Shown: positions 1-10,053 of the stretch, one piece after another
Layout of the letters: each line of letters begins with the position of its first letter
Numbering within the stretch: the stretch's first letter is position 1
Assembly: GCF_030323265.1 (NCBI RefSeq)
Contig: NZ_CP104992.1
Span: 310,001-374,000, forward strand
Direction: 5' to 3'
DNA from: Terrirhizobium terrae
GTDB lineage: Bacteria > Pseudomonadota > Alphaproteobacteria > Rhizobiales > Rhizobiaceae
Length of the DNA: 64,000 nucleotides
Position numbers and translations under genes: made by a program
The notes under the pieces: generated by a model
What the model was told of the DNA's origin: nothing
What the model saw: the letters and a program-made list of their open reading frames with translations, nothing else
Databases searched by the model: none

Positions 1-431
1 CTGCTCATGCCATAAACCCATAGCGGCAACTTTTCGCACGATACGGCCGCGTCTTTCAAACATTCCGCAACATTAAGGTGATCGAAGGTTGCCGGCAGGC
101 GGGCTGAAAATATCGCCGCAAAACAAAACCAGCATAGGGATCCAACAATCGCGAAGAAAGGGATGAGAGACAGAACCCAGTCTCTCGTGCCAAAATCCTG
201 CGGCTGCCGAGTGGATGTCTGGCTATCCAGAAAATACCTGAACTTCACAAATTCAAACGATGGGAGAAGCCTTGGCTGGCCTGACACGGCGGAGGTGTCA
301 AAGACCGCTACAAGATCCCGGATAACCTCTTGTCGTCGCCGTTTGACGGTTCCTCTAATCAGGATCAGAGCCGCCGGGAGCACCACTGCAAACAGCAATG
401 CGGCGATAACCGCCGGCCATGTATTCGTCAT
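1..431 (-). CDS. Hypothetical membrane protein, truncated by the window edge
   Basis: This frame starts at ATG 431 and stays open through the left edge, so only about 143 N-terminal codons are visible. A GGGGGAG ribosome site lies 9 bases upstream. Residues about 5-26 are hydrophobic and are followed by a basic stretch (VKRRRQ), which suggests an N-out/C-in first membrane segment. A second hydrophobic segment lies at about 86-109, and the region after it holds two cysteines (AECLKDA, VSCEKL). I do not recognise the family. Codon use is less GC-biased than in neighbouring genes. Confidence 0.6.
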   Translation of the reverse strand, partial: MTNTWPAVIAALLFAVVLPAALILIRGTVKRRRQEVIRDLVAVFDTSAVSGQPRLLPSFEFVKFRYFLDSQTSTRQPQDFGTRDWVLSLIPFFAIVGSLCWFCFAAIFSARLPATFDHLNVAECLKDAAVSCEKLPLWVYGMS

Positions 432-593
432 TTGCTTATTCTCCCCCAGTGCGCCGCGCGGCTTTGCCGAGCGTTGAAAATGCATCCCCCTGAGAACTAG
501 AATAACCGAATGCTACGCCTGCTTTCTACCAACGAGGCGCAATTTTAAATTGTATAAAATAGAAGACCCAGCTAAATGTATCAAAGTGGTTGC

Positions 594-631
594 CCAAAAA
601 CAAAAGCCCGGCTTGCGATGCAGCCGGGCTT
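594..631 (-). terminator. Rho-independent terminator of the chemoreceptor gene
   Basis: A perfect 10-bp stem (AAGCCCGGCT, 604-613, with its complement at 622-631) encloses an 8-base loop. Read on the minus strand it is followed by a T-rich run (TTTTGTTTTT). It lies 47 bases beyond the chemoreceptor stop codon. Confidence 0.85.
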
Positions 632-677
632 GTTGGTTTCACGGTAGATTTCGGTCTTTCGATCGAGCCGTTGCGCT

Positions 678-2764
678 TCAGAATTCATCCCAGTCGTCAG
701 CGTTACCAGCACCGACTCCGGCCGCCGCCGCCGCCTTCGTTCCGAACGCATTCGCAAGCCTGTCGACCATGCCGCGGGCCGGCGAGGCCTTGGGCAGTGA
801 ATTCTCGCCGGCAGCCTTCACCGAAGCCATGCGGCGCAGGTCGGCTTTCAGCGATTGTGCTGTTGCGGAGAGCGACGGAGATGCAGATCGGTGCGCCTCA
901 CCTCGCGCATGCCCGGCTCCTGCCGGCACGCCACCTTGCAAGCCTCCCTGTTGCGTCTGCGCGGCCTCACCCTCTGCCCCGAGTTCGAAGCGCGACACGA
1001 GCTCCCTGAGACGTCCCGCCTCGTTGGCAAGCGTCGCACCGGCAGCGTTCGCCTCTTCCACCATTGCGGCGTTCTGCTGGGTCACCTGGTCCATCTGGTT
1101 GACGGCATTGTTGACTTCGGCGAGGCCCGTCGACTGTTCGCGTGCCGAGGTGGCGATCGCGTCCATGTGCTGGTTGATCGTCACGATATAGGCCTCGATC
1201 GTCTTCAGCGCCTGGCCGGTAGCGCTGACCAGCTTCACGCCATTGTCGACCTCCGTGGACGAATTGCGGATCAGGTCCTTGATCTCCTTGGCAGCGGTCG
1301 CCGACCGCTGGGCGAGTTCGCGTACTTCCTGGGCAACGACGGCAAAGCCCTTGCCTGCCTCCCTGCCCGTGCCGCTTCGACACCGGCATTGAGGGCCAGC
1401 AGATTGGTCTGGAAGGCGATGTCGTCGATCACCCCGATAATATTGGAGATCTGGCCGGAAGACTGTTCGATATGCCCCATGGCCGCAACCGCATTGGCCA
1501 CGACGGCACCGGATTCGCGAGCGCTGTCATTGGCCTGGATCGCCACGACGCGAGCCTCGTCTGCGCGCTTGGAGGCGTTGGAGACATTCGCGGTGATCTC
1601 GTCGAGCGCCGCCGCCGTCTCTTCCAGCGAGGCCGCCTGCTGCTCGGTGCGTCGCGAAAGGTCGTCGGCGCTGTGGCTCACCTCGCGGGCGCCGCTGTCA
1701 ATCGAGCCGGTGGCACCGGCAACGGCTGCCATCGTCTCGCGCAACTGATCGACCGTGCGGTTGAAATCCGCCCGCAGACCTTCGAAATCCTGGGCGAAGT
1801 TTTTGGTCAGGCGGAAGCTGAGGTCACCTGCCGACAGATGCTTCAGTCCTTCGGCCAACCCTTGCGTCGCCTCGGCCATGGCCACAGCACGGTCGCGCTC
1901 CTGCGCGGCATTTCTCTGCCGCTGTTCCTCGCTCTCGTTGCGCTGCGCCTCGGCATCCGCCTCCAGTGCGCGGGTACGAAGCCCGTTATCCTTGAACACT
2001 TGCACGGCCCGCGCCATGCCGCCGATCTCGTCGCGGCGGGCAGCGTCGGGAATGTCGGCAGAAAGATCGCCGCCTGACAGCCGTCCCATCGCGTCACCCA
2101 GCGCCTGAATCGGACGCACCAGCCATGCCCGGATGGCAACGAAGCTGATCGAGGAGATGACCAGCAGGGCGATCACGACGCCGCCGATCGTCGCCCAGTA
2201 GATGGTGCGGGAATCGGCAGTCAGCTCGGCGCTGCTGTCGCTGGCGCCCTTTGCCAGCTGGTCCACCTTGTCGTTCAGCGCTTTTGACATCACCTGGAAC
2301 TGCGGCTGGCATTCGCGGAAGAAGACGTCCATCGCGCTCTTCATGTCGAGATAGGTAAGCGCCTTGGTGCCGAGCGTGACAGCACTGCCGCAGGACTGGT
2401 CGAGCACATTGACCGCCTGCGCCTTCAACTCGGCCATCGCGCCATCGCCAGGAAGCGCTGCGGCAGCCCGGTCAACATAGCCGATGAAGGATTCTCGCGC
2501 CGTGGCGAGTTCCTCGAGCGCCTTCTTCTCCTGTTCCTTGTTCGATGTCAGCAGGATATCGCCGACCGCGCCGCGGATTGTCTGAAATGTCTGGCTCGCC
2601 CGTGACAGCGAGGTGGATGCTTCGCCCTCCGCCGTCACAAGGTGATAATAATGGGCATCGACCCTGAGGATCTGGCTGCCAGCATAATAGGCGAGTGCCA
2701 GCGTGAACAGGCCGAAGGATGCAAGCAGCACGAAGAACTTGCCGGTGATCGAAATGTTTTTCAT
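678..2764 (-). CDS. Methyl-accepting chemotaxis protein (frameshifted in this sequence)
   Basis: A transmembrane chemoreceptor that passes ligand signals to CheA/CheW. From ATG 2764 it has a membrane segment at residues 9-30, a periplasmic helical sensor domain of about 155 residues with cysteines at 125 and 152, a second membrane segment at 190-212, a HAMP region, and a coiled-coil signalling domain with the hairpin tip NLLALNAGVEAARAG. The frame breaks just after this tip, at 1361-1363, where the minus strand reads GGG. Adding one G restores EAGKGFAVVAQEVREL and joins to the frame that ends at 678. The corrected length is 695 residues. The protein ends in DDWDEF, resembling the acidic/aromatic tethering peptides that bind adaptation enzymes. 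I infer a sequencing error, not a pseudogene. Confidence 0.88.
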
Positions 2765-3068
2765 CGCAAACCCATGACGCGTGAAGGAAGAAAGCGTGAA
2801 GGCAAGGCGGCCCGACCCATCGAAAGCCGATGGTCGCATATGCTGCAATGACGTTCCCCACTCCCAAGAACGCGAGCATTCTACCGCTACAACTTTTACC
2901 ATGGGTTAAAAACGCGGCACCTCATGCAACCTTTCGGGGATAAATATGACATGCTGCCAAGGTGACGAGGCGGCACGTGAATTACCGTTTGGTCATATGT
3001 TCCAGCTACGATCGCAGCTATCGAGGTCGCTCCCATGACAACGGGGCCGGGAAGCAGGTACGCGTCGC
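2765..3068. other. Intergenic region between divergent genes
   Basis: These 304 bases separate the chemoreceptor (minus) from the small zinc-ribbon gene (plus), so they should hold both promoters. I see no convincing -35/-10 pair, operator palindrome or small gene. Confidence 0.5.
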
Positions 3069-3305
3069 ATGGCACAGTATAAATACCCAACCCACCTCGT
3101 CGCGGTGAAGTCCTGGGCCTTCGACCAGGAATGGAAACCCGGCCAGATCGTCAAGAACGCCGGCATCTATCGCTGTCGGACCTGCGGCGACGAGATCGTC
3201 GTCGACAAGGGCGCCGCCATTCCGCAGCATCACCACGAGCATACTTTGCTCGGGCCGGTCGTCTGGCAGATGCTTGTCTTCGCCCAGAAGCATCCCGGCC
3301 GATAA
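3069..3305 (+). CDS. Small conserved zinc-ribbon-like protein
   Basis: A 78-residue soluble protein. Its core GIYRCRTCGDEIVVDKG has a CxxC knuckle, and a downstream histidine cluster (PQHHHEH) could complete a metal site. The arrangement is reminiscent of small rhizobial proteins that begin K-x-G-x-Y-x-C-x-x-C-G. The codons carry the strong third-position GC bias of real genes here, and the overlapping minus-strand frame does not. The function is unknown. A convergent hairpin follows at 3321-3347. Confidence 0.7.
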   Translation: MAQYKYPTHLVAVKSWAFDQEWKPGQIVKNAGIYRCRTCGDEIVVDKGAAIPQHHHEHTLLGPVVWQMLVFAQKHPGR

Positions 3306-3320
3306 CTCTGTCTCTCCAGC

Positions 3321-3347
3321 GAAAAAGCCGCCCATCATGGGCGGCTT
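3321..3347 (-). terminator. Hairpin terminator between convergent small genes
   Basis: A 10-bp perfect stem (AAGCCGCCCA, 3325-3334, with 3338-3347) has a 3-base loop. On the minus strand it is followed by TTTTT, so it should terminate the DUF1328 gene at 3379-3552. On the plus strand the T-run is poor, so it may act less well for the gene ending at 3305. Confidence 0.75.
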
Positions 3348-3378
3348 CGTCATTTCATGATCCGGGGATTGCCGGCGA

Positions 3379-3552
3379 TCACATGACCGCACTACCGGCC
3401 ATCAGGGCCAGGACGAGGAACACCAGGAAGATCACCAGTGCGATAAAGAAGAGTATCTTGGCGATGCCTGCCGTCGCGGCGGAAATACCGGAGAATCCGA
3501 GGAAGCCGGAAATCAGGGAAATAACGAGAAAAATCAGGGCCCATTTCAGCAT
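3379..3552 (-). CDS. DUF1328 family small membrane protein
   Basis: A 57-residue, almost entirely hydrophobic protein (start [20 protein letters not shown]). It has two membrane segments around a short GISATAAGIAK turn, which is the layout of the DUF1328/YtjA family. The start at 3552 has a GAAGGA ribosome site at good spacing and the stop is at 3379. It sits 82 bases downstream of fbpC on the same strand but is probably a separate unit. The molecular role of the family is unknown. Confidence 0.85.
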   Translation of the reverse strand: MLKWALIFLVISLISGFLGFSGISAATAGIAKILFFIALVIFLVFLVLALMAGSAVM

Positions 3553-3634
3553 GGATTTTGTCCTTCAGGTTGGATGGCCGGATAACGTTCGTCGATGTTC
3601 CAGGTTCCATCCGATTGCCCCAATTGGAACAAAA

Positions 3635-4669
3635 TCAGCGAAAGACGTGCGCCCTGCCTGAGACCTGCAAACCGATCTCGTCGCCGACCGACAAATCTCT
3701 CGAACTAGGCACCTCGATCGTCAGTGCGATCGCCTGATCGTCGCACAACACGATACGGAGTTCGCAAACAGATCCGCGAAAACTCGCCTCGGCCACCCTG
3801 GCCCTAACGCTGCCCTCTGCCTCCTGGACACCGATCTGCTCCGGCCGCAGCATGATCGTCGCCAGGCCTGCAAAACCACTCGCGACATCGGCCGGCAGAC
3901 GACCGAGAACGCAATCCGCATGGCCGTCCGTGATCCTTGCCGGCAGGATGATCGCCTCGCCGAGAAATGTCGCAGTGGCCGGATCGACGGGCCGGCCATA
4001 GACCTCGCGCGGCGGGCCGAACTGCATCAGCCTGCCTGCGCGCATCACCGCCACCTGGTCGGCGAAGGCCAGCGCCTCGGCCTGGTCGTGGGTGACGAGC
4101 AGCGTCGCGATCCCTTCCGACCTCAAGACATCGCCGACCGCCTTGCGTGTCGCTGCGCGAAGGCCGGTATCGAGCGCCGAGAATGGCTCGTCCAGCAGCA
4201 TCAATCGCGGCTTGCGGGCCAGCGCCCGCGCCAGCGCTACACGCTGCTGCTGCCCGCCGGACAATTCGTCGGGGCGGCGCGTTATCATCGAGCGGTCAAG
4301 CCCGACCATCTCCATCAGTTCCGCCGCCCTCGCCTGCTTTACAGCGGCGTCCTCCGTCATGCCGAAGGTGATATTACCGGCGACGGAGAGATGCGGAAAC
4401 AGACATCCATCCTGTGCGACGATGCCGATATTGCGCTTGTGCGCCGGCACGGAAGCGGCACCGTCCACAACTGCCTCGCCATCGATCGCAATCCGCCCTG
4501 CATCGGCTGCCTCGAAGCCAGCGATGAGGCGCAGCAGCGTGGTCTTGCCGCAGCCTGACGGCCCGACGACCACCGTACGGCTGCCGCCGGCAATATCGAG
4601 ATCGATCCCGTCGAGCGCCGTCACCGGCCCGAACTGTTTCCGCAATGCACGAATTTCGACAAAACTCAT
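3635..4669 (-). CDS. fbpC: Ferric iron ABC transporter ATP-binding protein (FbpC-like)
   Basis: ATPase subunit (344 residues) of an iron(III)-type importer. It shows Walker [10 protein letters not shown], a Q-loop ([12 protein letters not shown]), the signature [16 protein letters not shown], Walker B LMLLDEP with DxG after it, and the H-loop LLVTHDQ. The C-terminal ~110 residues form the TOBE-like regulatory region usual in this family. Its ATG overlaps the permease stop (ATGA, 4666-4669), indicating translational coupling. The gene order binding protein-permease-ATPase on the minus strand matches fbpABC/sfuABC. Iron specificity is inferred from the family and the partner binding protein. 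Confidence 0.9.
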   Translation of the reverse strand: MSFVEIRALRKQFGPVTALDGIDLDIAGGSRTVVVGPSGCGKTTLLRLIAGFEAADAGRIAIDGEAVVDGAASVPAHKRNIGIVAQDGCLFPHLSVAGNITFGMTEDAAVKQARAAELMEMVGLDRSMITRRPDELSGGQQQRVALARALARKPRLMLLDEPFSALDTGLRAATRKAVGDVLRSEGIATLLVTHDQAEALAFADQVAVMRAGRLMQFGPPREVYGRPVDPATATFLGEAIILPARITDGHADCVLGRLPADVASGFAGLATIMLRPEQIGVQEAEGSVRARVAEASFRGSVCELRIVLCDDQAIALTIEVPSSRDLSVGDEIGLQVSGRAHVFR

Positions 4670-6232
4670 CGGCCGGCGATCTTCTTCGATTGGTGATGGA
4701 GGAGCGCCGTCATCGGCAGGGAAAACAGGATCATCAGCAGCGCATAGAGGGCGGCACCGGCATAGTCGATCTCGCTGGTCAGCGCCCAGAAGGCCATGGC
4801 CAGCGTGCGCGTGCCGTTCGGTGCCAGCATCTGCGTCGCGGTCAGTTCGTTCATGATGCCGAGCGAGGAAAGCGCCACGCCGGCAGCAGCCCCGGGTGCT
4901 GCAAGCCGCACGGTCGTCGCCCACAGCGCTCTGGCCGGTGAGCGGCCAAGGCTCGCCGCCGCCTGTTCCAGCTCCGCCGGCACCTGCGCGATGCTGGCAC
5001 GCAGGCTGATCAGCGCGCGCGGCAGGAACATGATGACATAAGCAATCACGATCGTCGCCACCGTCTGGTAGAGCGGCAGCGCCACGCGCACGGTGATCGT
5101 CACCAACGCCAGCGCCACGACGACACCCGGCATCGAGCTCGCCAGATAATAACATCCCTCGATCACCCGGCTGCGGCGGCTCGGACGACGGACGGAAAGC
5201 CAGGCGATCGGCAGTGCGGCGGCGGTGGTCGCGATCCCACCGACAATGCAGATGACCAGCGTCTGGCCGAGCGCCAGCCCGATCTCGTCCATCCGCCAGA
5301 TGCCCGCCCCGCCGGCCACCAGCCAGCGTGAAAGCGCCAACGCCGGAACACCGAGCGCGAAGAACACGGCGGCGATCGGAAGCAGAAGGGCGGGATAGCG
5401 CCAGGCACCGAGCGCGGTCTTGCACACCTGTCGCGCCACGCCGGGCCCGATGCGGGCATAACGCCGCCGCCCCCTCAGGCCCGCATCGAGCGCCAGCAGC
5501 ACGAGGCAGCAGAGAACCAGCACCAGCGCCAGCATATTGGCCGCCACACCATTATAGGTGGACTGGAACTGGTCGACGATCGCGGTCGTAAACGTGTCGA
5601 AACGGATCATCGCATAGAGCCCGTATTCGGCGAGCAGATGCAGGCCGACCAGCAGTCCGCCGCCGAGGATCGATAGTCTCAGCTGCGGCAGCACAACTCG
5701 ACGGAACACCGCCGCATCGGAAAGGCCGAGGATGCCCCTGATCCTCCAGCGCCGGATCGAGAAGCCGAAGCGCGGCTGCAATCGGCAGATAGAGGAACGG
5801 GAAATAGGCCGTCACCGAAATCGCAATTCCCGCCGACAAGCCATGAAAGCCAGGCCACAGGCCGATCCAGGCATAGGAATGAACGAAGGCCGGAATGGCG
5901 AGCGGCGCGACACAGAGCGCCGACCAGAGCCACGCGAACGGCAGGTCGCTGCGCTCGGTCAGCCAGGCGAGCGCGGTGGCGAGCACCGTCGTGATCGGCA
6001 CGGTGATGAGAACCAGCAGCACCGTATTCGTCATCAGCTCGCCGACGCGCGGCCGGAAGATCAGTTGCGACGCCGTCTCCAGCCCCGTCACCGCCGTCGC
6101 CCAGAAGACGAACCCAAGCGGCATCAGCGCCAGTAGCGCAATCACGATGGCGATCAGATAGGTCCCCCGCGCACCCACCAGAAGCCGGGGTCGCGACACG
6201 AGCATGGGCCTATTGTCTACGAATGACGTCAT
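4666..6232 (-). CDS. fbpB: Ferric iron ABC transporter permease (FbpB-like; frameshifted in this sequence)
   Basis: Double-length inner-membrane permease with two copies of the binding-protein-dependent transport domain. The frame from ATG 6232 carries the first domain up to LLDPALED. The second frame begins near [19 protein letters not shown], the loop that docks on the ATPase, and runs to the stop at 4666. The shift lies at 5735-5743; removing one base from the G4 run gives 521 residues. The second docking loop reads [18 protein letters not shown]. The start is uncertain: no strong ribosome site is visible, and 170 bases separate it from the binding-protein gene. Confidence 0.85.
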
Positions 6233-6405
6233 GAGGAACCCAAAGCATGTCGCGCAAAAGTGTGCAGCGGTTTCGACAACGACATGCGATAACGCATAAA
6301 CCTGAAGCATAGAAGCGATCCGCAGGATCGCGACGCGCTTCAAGACAGACGAGACGCCGCAGGTACGCCCTGCGATGTCTCCATGCAACTGCAATTGCGC
6401 GCGGC

Positions 6406-7419
6406 CTAAAGGATGCCGGCCGCCGTCAGCATGTCGGTGACCTCGGCATTGTTGAGCTCGGTCGGCTCGACCTTCGGTGCCTGCAGGTCGGCGAGCGGCA
6501 CCAGCGCCTTGTTGGAAGCCTCGTCCTTGCCGACGGCATACTCGAACGACGTGCCGTCACGCAGAATCTTCTGGCCATCCTTGCCGGCAACCCACTTCAG
6601 GAAGGCCTGCGCCTGCTCCTTGTGCTGCGAGGAAGCAAGGATGCCGCCGCCCGAAATCGACACGAAGGCGCCCGGATCCTGGTTCTTGAAATAGTGCAGC
6701 GAGACGTTGTTGCTGTTCTCGCCGGTCTTCGCCTGGTCGCCGAAATAATAGTAGTGATAGATCAGCGCGCCTTCGAACTGACCGGCATTGACGGCCTTCA
6801 TCGCGGTCGAGTTGCCACGGATCGCCGTGAAGTTTTCCTTCATGCCCTTCAGCCAGGCCGCCGTCTCTTCCTCGCCCTTCAGCTGCAACAGCGCGCCGAC
6901 AATCGCCTGGAAATCGGCGCCCGAGGGAGAAGCCGCCCAGCGGCCCTTCCATTCCGGCTTGGCGAGATCCATCATCGATTTCGGCAGCTTGTCTTCCGTC
7001 AGCTTGGTCTTGTCATAGGCAAAGACGGTCGAGCGCGCGGCAATTCCGATCCAGTGGCCGTTTGCCGGGCGGAACCCGTCCGGCACCTGATCGAGCGTCG
7101 CCTTGTCGACCGGCTCGAACAGGCCCTTGCCGTCCACCAGCGCCATGGCCGGCGAATTCTCGGTCAGGAACACGTCGGCGGGCGAGTTCGCGCCTTCCTG
7201 AACGATCTGGTTGGCAAATTCCATGTCCGAACCGTTGCGCACCGTCACCACGATGCCGGTCTCCTCGGTGAACGCGTCCACCCATTCCTTGGTCAGCCCT
7301 TCATGCTGGGCATTGTAGATGGTCAGGCTGTCGGCGATCTGTGCCAGAGCCGCGGATGGCCCGACAAGCGCGGAAAGGGCAAGCGAAGCGCCTGCCAGAA
7401 GAACGGATGCGGTTTTCAT
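6406..7419 (-). CDS. fbpA: Ferric iron ABC transporter periplasmic binding protein (FbpA-like)
   Basis: A 337-residue secreted binding protein. Residues 1-26 form a signal peptide (start [18 protein letters not shown], cleavage near ALAQ). The mature protein begins with [19 protein letters not shown], typical of iron(III) binding proteins. It contains the consecutive-tyrosine metal motif YHYYYF, which in this family ligates ferric iron. I chose the start at 7419 because GGGAGAG precedes it and the signal peptide follows; a longer frame upstream lacks support. It is the first gene of the fbpABC cluster. I found no clear Irr or RirA box in the upstream 137 bases. Confidence 0.9.
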   Translation of the reverse strand: MKTASVLLAGASLALSALVGPSAALAQIADSLTIYNAQHEGLTKEWVDAFTEETGIVVTVRNGSDMEFANQIVQEGANSPADVFLTENSPAMALVDGKGLFEPVDKATLDQVPDGFRPANGHWIGIAARSTVFAYDKTKLTEDKLPKSMMDLAKPEWKGRWAASPSGADFQAIVGALLQLKGEEETAAWLKGMKENFTAIRGNSTAMKAVNAGQFEGALIYHYYYFGDQAKTGENSNNVSLHYFKNQDPGAFVSISGGGILASSQHKEQAQAFLKWVAGKDGQKILRDGTSFEYAVGKDEASNKALVPLADLQAPKVEPTELNNAEVTDMLTAAGIL

Positions 7420-7548
7420 GAAACTCTCCCTCGCAAAGACGCGACCCCCAATCGATAGCCAAAGGCGAGGAGCGCAGTCAAGTTTGTCGAATTGGTGGAG
7501 AACCGGAAGCATGGGAGGCAAGGTGGCGCGAGATCAGCTATTGCTCAG

Positions 7549-9651
7549 ATGAACACATCAGGAACAAGCCTGCGGAATGTGATGTCGGTCGCCTATCTGG
7601 AAAAACTCAATGATGCCCAGCGTCGCGCGGTGGAGCACGGCTCCGAAGTGCCCAACGGCGGCCCGGCCGGGCCTCTGCTGGTCATCGCCGGCGCCGGTTC
7701 CGGCAAGACCAACACGCTCGCCCACCGCGTCGCCCACCTGATCGTCTCGGGCGCCGACCCGCGCCGTATCCTGCTGATGACCTTTTCCCGCCGCGCCGCA
7801 TCCGAAATGGGCCGCCGCGTCGAGCGCATCTGCAAGCAGGTGCTGGGCGCAAAGGCCGGTATCATGACCGACGCTCTCGCCTGGGCCGGCACCTTCCACG
7901 GCATCGGCTCGCGGCTGTTGCGCATCTACGCCTACCAGATCGGCCTCGACCCGGATTTCACCATCCACGACCGGGAGGATTCCGCCGACCTGATGAACCT
8001 CGTGCGCCACGAACTCGGCTTCTCCAAGATGGAAAGCCGCTTTCCGACCAAGGGCACCTGCCTCGCCATCTATTCCCGCGCCGTCAATTCCGAGACGCCG
8101 CTCGACGAAGTGCTGAAGACCTGGTTCCCCTGGTGCCAGGCCTGGGAGCCGCAGCTGCGTGAACTCTTCGCGTCCTATGTCGAGGCCAAGCAGACCCAGA
8201 ACGTGCTCGATTACGACGACCTGCTGCTCTACTGGGCGCAGATGATGAGCGAGCCGTCGATCGCCGAGGATGTCGGCGCCCGTTTCGATCACGTCATGGT
8301 CGACGAATACCAGGACACCAACCGGCTTCAGTCCTCCATCCTGATGGGCATGAAGCCCGGCGGCCGCGGCCTCACCGTCGTCGGCGACGATGCCCAATCG
8401 ATCTATTCCTTCCGCGCCGCGACGATCCGCAACATTCTCGATTTCCCGAACACATTCGATCCGCCGGCCAATATCGTCACGCTCGACCGCAACTACCGAT
8501 CGACCAGCACCATCCTCGCCGCCGCTAATGGCGTGATCGAACTTGCCCGCGAGCGCTTCACCAAGAACCTCTGGACCGACCGCCAGTCCGAAGAACGCCC
8601 CCGCCTCGTCGCCGTCAAGGACGAGACGGAACAGGCCAATTACATCGTCGAGAAGGTGCTGGAAAACCGCGAGACCGGCATGACGCTGAAACAGCAGGCC
8701 GTGCTATTCCGCGCCTCGCATCATTCCGGCCCGCTGGAAGTAGAACTCACCCGCCGCAACATTCCCTTCGTCAAGTTCGGCGGCCTGAAGTTTCTCGACA
8801 GCGCCCATGTGAAGGACATGCTGGCCGCGCTGCGTTTCGCCCAGAACCCTCGCGACCGCGTCGCCGGTTTCCGGCTGATGCAGCTCATCCCCGGCATTGG
8901 CCCGCAGACCGCCGGCAAGATTTTGGATGCCATGGCATCCGACCCCGAGCCGCTGGCGGCATTGCAGGAAATCCCCGCTCCGCCGCGATCCGGTGCCGAC
9001 TGGCCCGCCTTCGTCGAGATGCTGACCGCGATCCGCAGGAACGAGGGCTGGCCGGCCGAGATCGGCACCGCCCGCGAATGGTACCAGCCGCATCTGGAAC
9101 GCGTCCACGAGGATGCCGAAACCCGCAAGGCCGACCTCTTGCAGCTCGAACAGATCGCCTCGGGCTACGCGTCCCGCGAACGCTTCCTCACCGAACTGAC
9201 GCTCGACCCGCCGGATGCGACGAGCGACCAGGCCGGCGTGCCGCTGCTCGACGAGGACTATCTCATCCTCTCGACCATCCATTCTGCAAAAGGCCAGGAA
9301 TGGCGCTCGGTCTTCCTGTTGAACTGCGTCGACGGCTGCATTCCCTCAGACTTGGGCGTCGGCTCAACCGCCGAGATCGAGGAAGAGCGCCGGCTGCTCT
9401 ACGTGGCAATGACCCGCGCCAAGGACCATCTCCATGTCATCACCCCGCAGCGCTTCTTCGTCCACGGCCAGCATTCCCAGGGTGACCGCCACGTCTATGC
9501 CGCCCGCACCCGCTTTATTCCGGCAACACTGCTGCAGTTCTTCGAGACATCCGCCTGGCCGGTCGTCGCACCGATGTCCGATGAGGAACGCCGCCACCGC
9601 CAGCAGGTCAGGATCGACGTGACGGCAAGGATGCGGGGCATGTGGCGATAA
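7549..9651 (+). CDS. UvrD/PcrA-family ATP-dependent DNA helicase
   Basis: Superfamily 1A 3'-5' DNA helicase of about 700 residues. Motifs in order: Walker A AGAGSGKTNTL, motif II VDEYQDTN, motif III GDDAQSIYSFRAA, motif IV/IVa around DRNYRST, motif V STIHSAKGQEW, motif VI RRLLYVAMTRAKD. It probably unwinds DNA during repair or restart; the exact subfamily (UvrD or a UvrD-like paralogue) is not settled by sequence. Starts at 7549 or 7582 (MSVAYLEKLNDAQ) are both possible and neither has a strong ribosome site. It is divergent from fbpA. Confidence 0.9.
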   Translation: MNTSGTSLRNVMSVAYLEKLNDAQRRAVEHGSEVPNGGPAGPLLVIAGAGSGKTNTLAHRVAHLIVSGADPRRILLMTFSRRAASEMGRRVERICKQVLGAKAGIMTDALAWAGTFHGIGSRLLRIYAYQIGLDPDFTIHDREDSADLMNLVRHELGFSKMESRFPTKGTCLAIYSRAVNSETPLDEVLKTWFPWCQAWEPQLRELFASYVEAKQTQNVLDYDDLLLYWAQMMSEPSIAEDVGARFDHVMVDEYQDTNRLQSSILMGMKPGGRGLTVVGDDAQSIYSFRAATIRNILDFPNTFDPPANIVTLDRNYRSTSTILAAANGVIELARERFTKNLWTDRQSEERPRLVAVKDETEQANYIVEKVLENRETGMTLKQQAVLFRASHHSGPLEVELTRRNIPFVKFGGLKFLDSAHVKDMLAALRFAQNPRDRVAGFRLMQLIPGIGPQTAGKILDAMASDPEPLAALQEIPAPPRSGADWPAFVEMLTAIRRNEGWPAEIGTAREWYQPHLERVHEDAETRKADLLQLEQIASGYASRERFLTELTLDPPDATSDQAGVPLLDEDYLILSTIHSAKGQEWRSVFLLNCVDGCIPSDLGVGSTAEIEEERRLLYVAMTRAKDHLHVITPQRFFVHGQHSQGDRHVYAARTRFIPATLLQFFETSAWPVVAPMSDEERRHRQQVRIDVTARMRGMWR

Positions 9652-9736
9652 GCCCGGAAGGGCCCTCACCCTAAGCGTCTGTTGACTTCCATCCATCAGA
9701 AGCGCCTCATATACATTTCCTGAGGAGGAGGAAGCC

Positions 9737-10012
9737 ATGCCCACCTTCATCATCGAACGGGACATTCCCGGCGCGAGCAATCTCACCAAAGGCGATCTCT
9801 GCGATATTTCGGCCAAGTCCAACGAGGTCGTCGCCGGTCTCGGCGTGCCCTATACCTGGATCACCAGCTATGTCGCGGGCGACAAGATCTACTGCGTCCA
9901 TGAGGCGCCGAGCGCCGACGTGATCCGCGAACACGCCGAGCGTGGCGGCTTTCCGGCGAACAAGATCACGGAGATCAGCGCGGTCATTGGACCGCAGACG
10001 GCCAACGCATAA
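9737..10012 (+). CDS. DUF4242 domain protein
   Basis: A 91-residue single-domain protein (start MPTFIIERDIPGASNLT). It has the short alternating strands and the DKIYCVHEAPSADVIREHA segment characteristic of the DUF4242 ferredoxin-like fold. A strong GAGGAGGAGG ribosome site precedes the ATG. Family members are often described as nickel-binding or stress-linked, but no function is established here. It may share a transcript with the hydrolase 41 bases downstream. Confidence 0.85.
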   Translation: MPTFIIERDIPGASNLTKGDLCDISAKSNEVVAGLGVPYTWITSYVAGDKIYCVHEAPSADVIREHAERGGFPANKITEISAVIGPQTANA

Positions 10013-10053
10013 AGGACATTTTCCGAACCGCGCCGGTTCCGTGGGAGGCTGGC

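Noticed and set aside
163..477. 104-codon plus-strand frame at the left edge
   Set aside because: The opposite strand carries a better frame with a ribosome site and membrane segments that runs off the window edge.
6310..6335. GCGATCC...GGATCGC hairpin between fbpA and fbpB as a terminator
   Set aside because: The stem is short and no T-run follows on either strand. It may only tune the ratio of binding protein to permease.
7420..7548. Iron-responsive operator (Irr or RirA box) upstream of fbpA
   Set aside because: I could not find a convincing match by eye.
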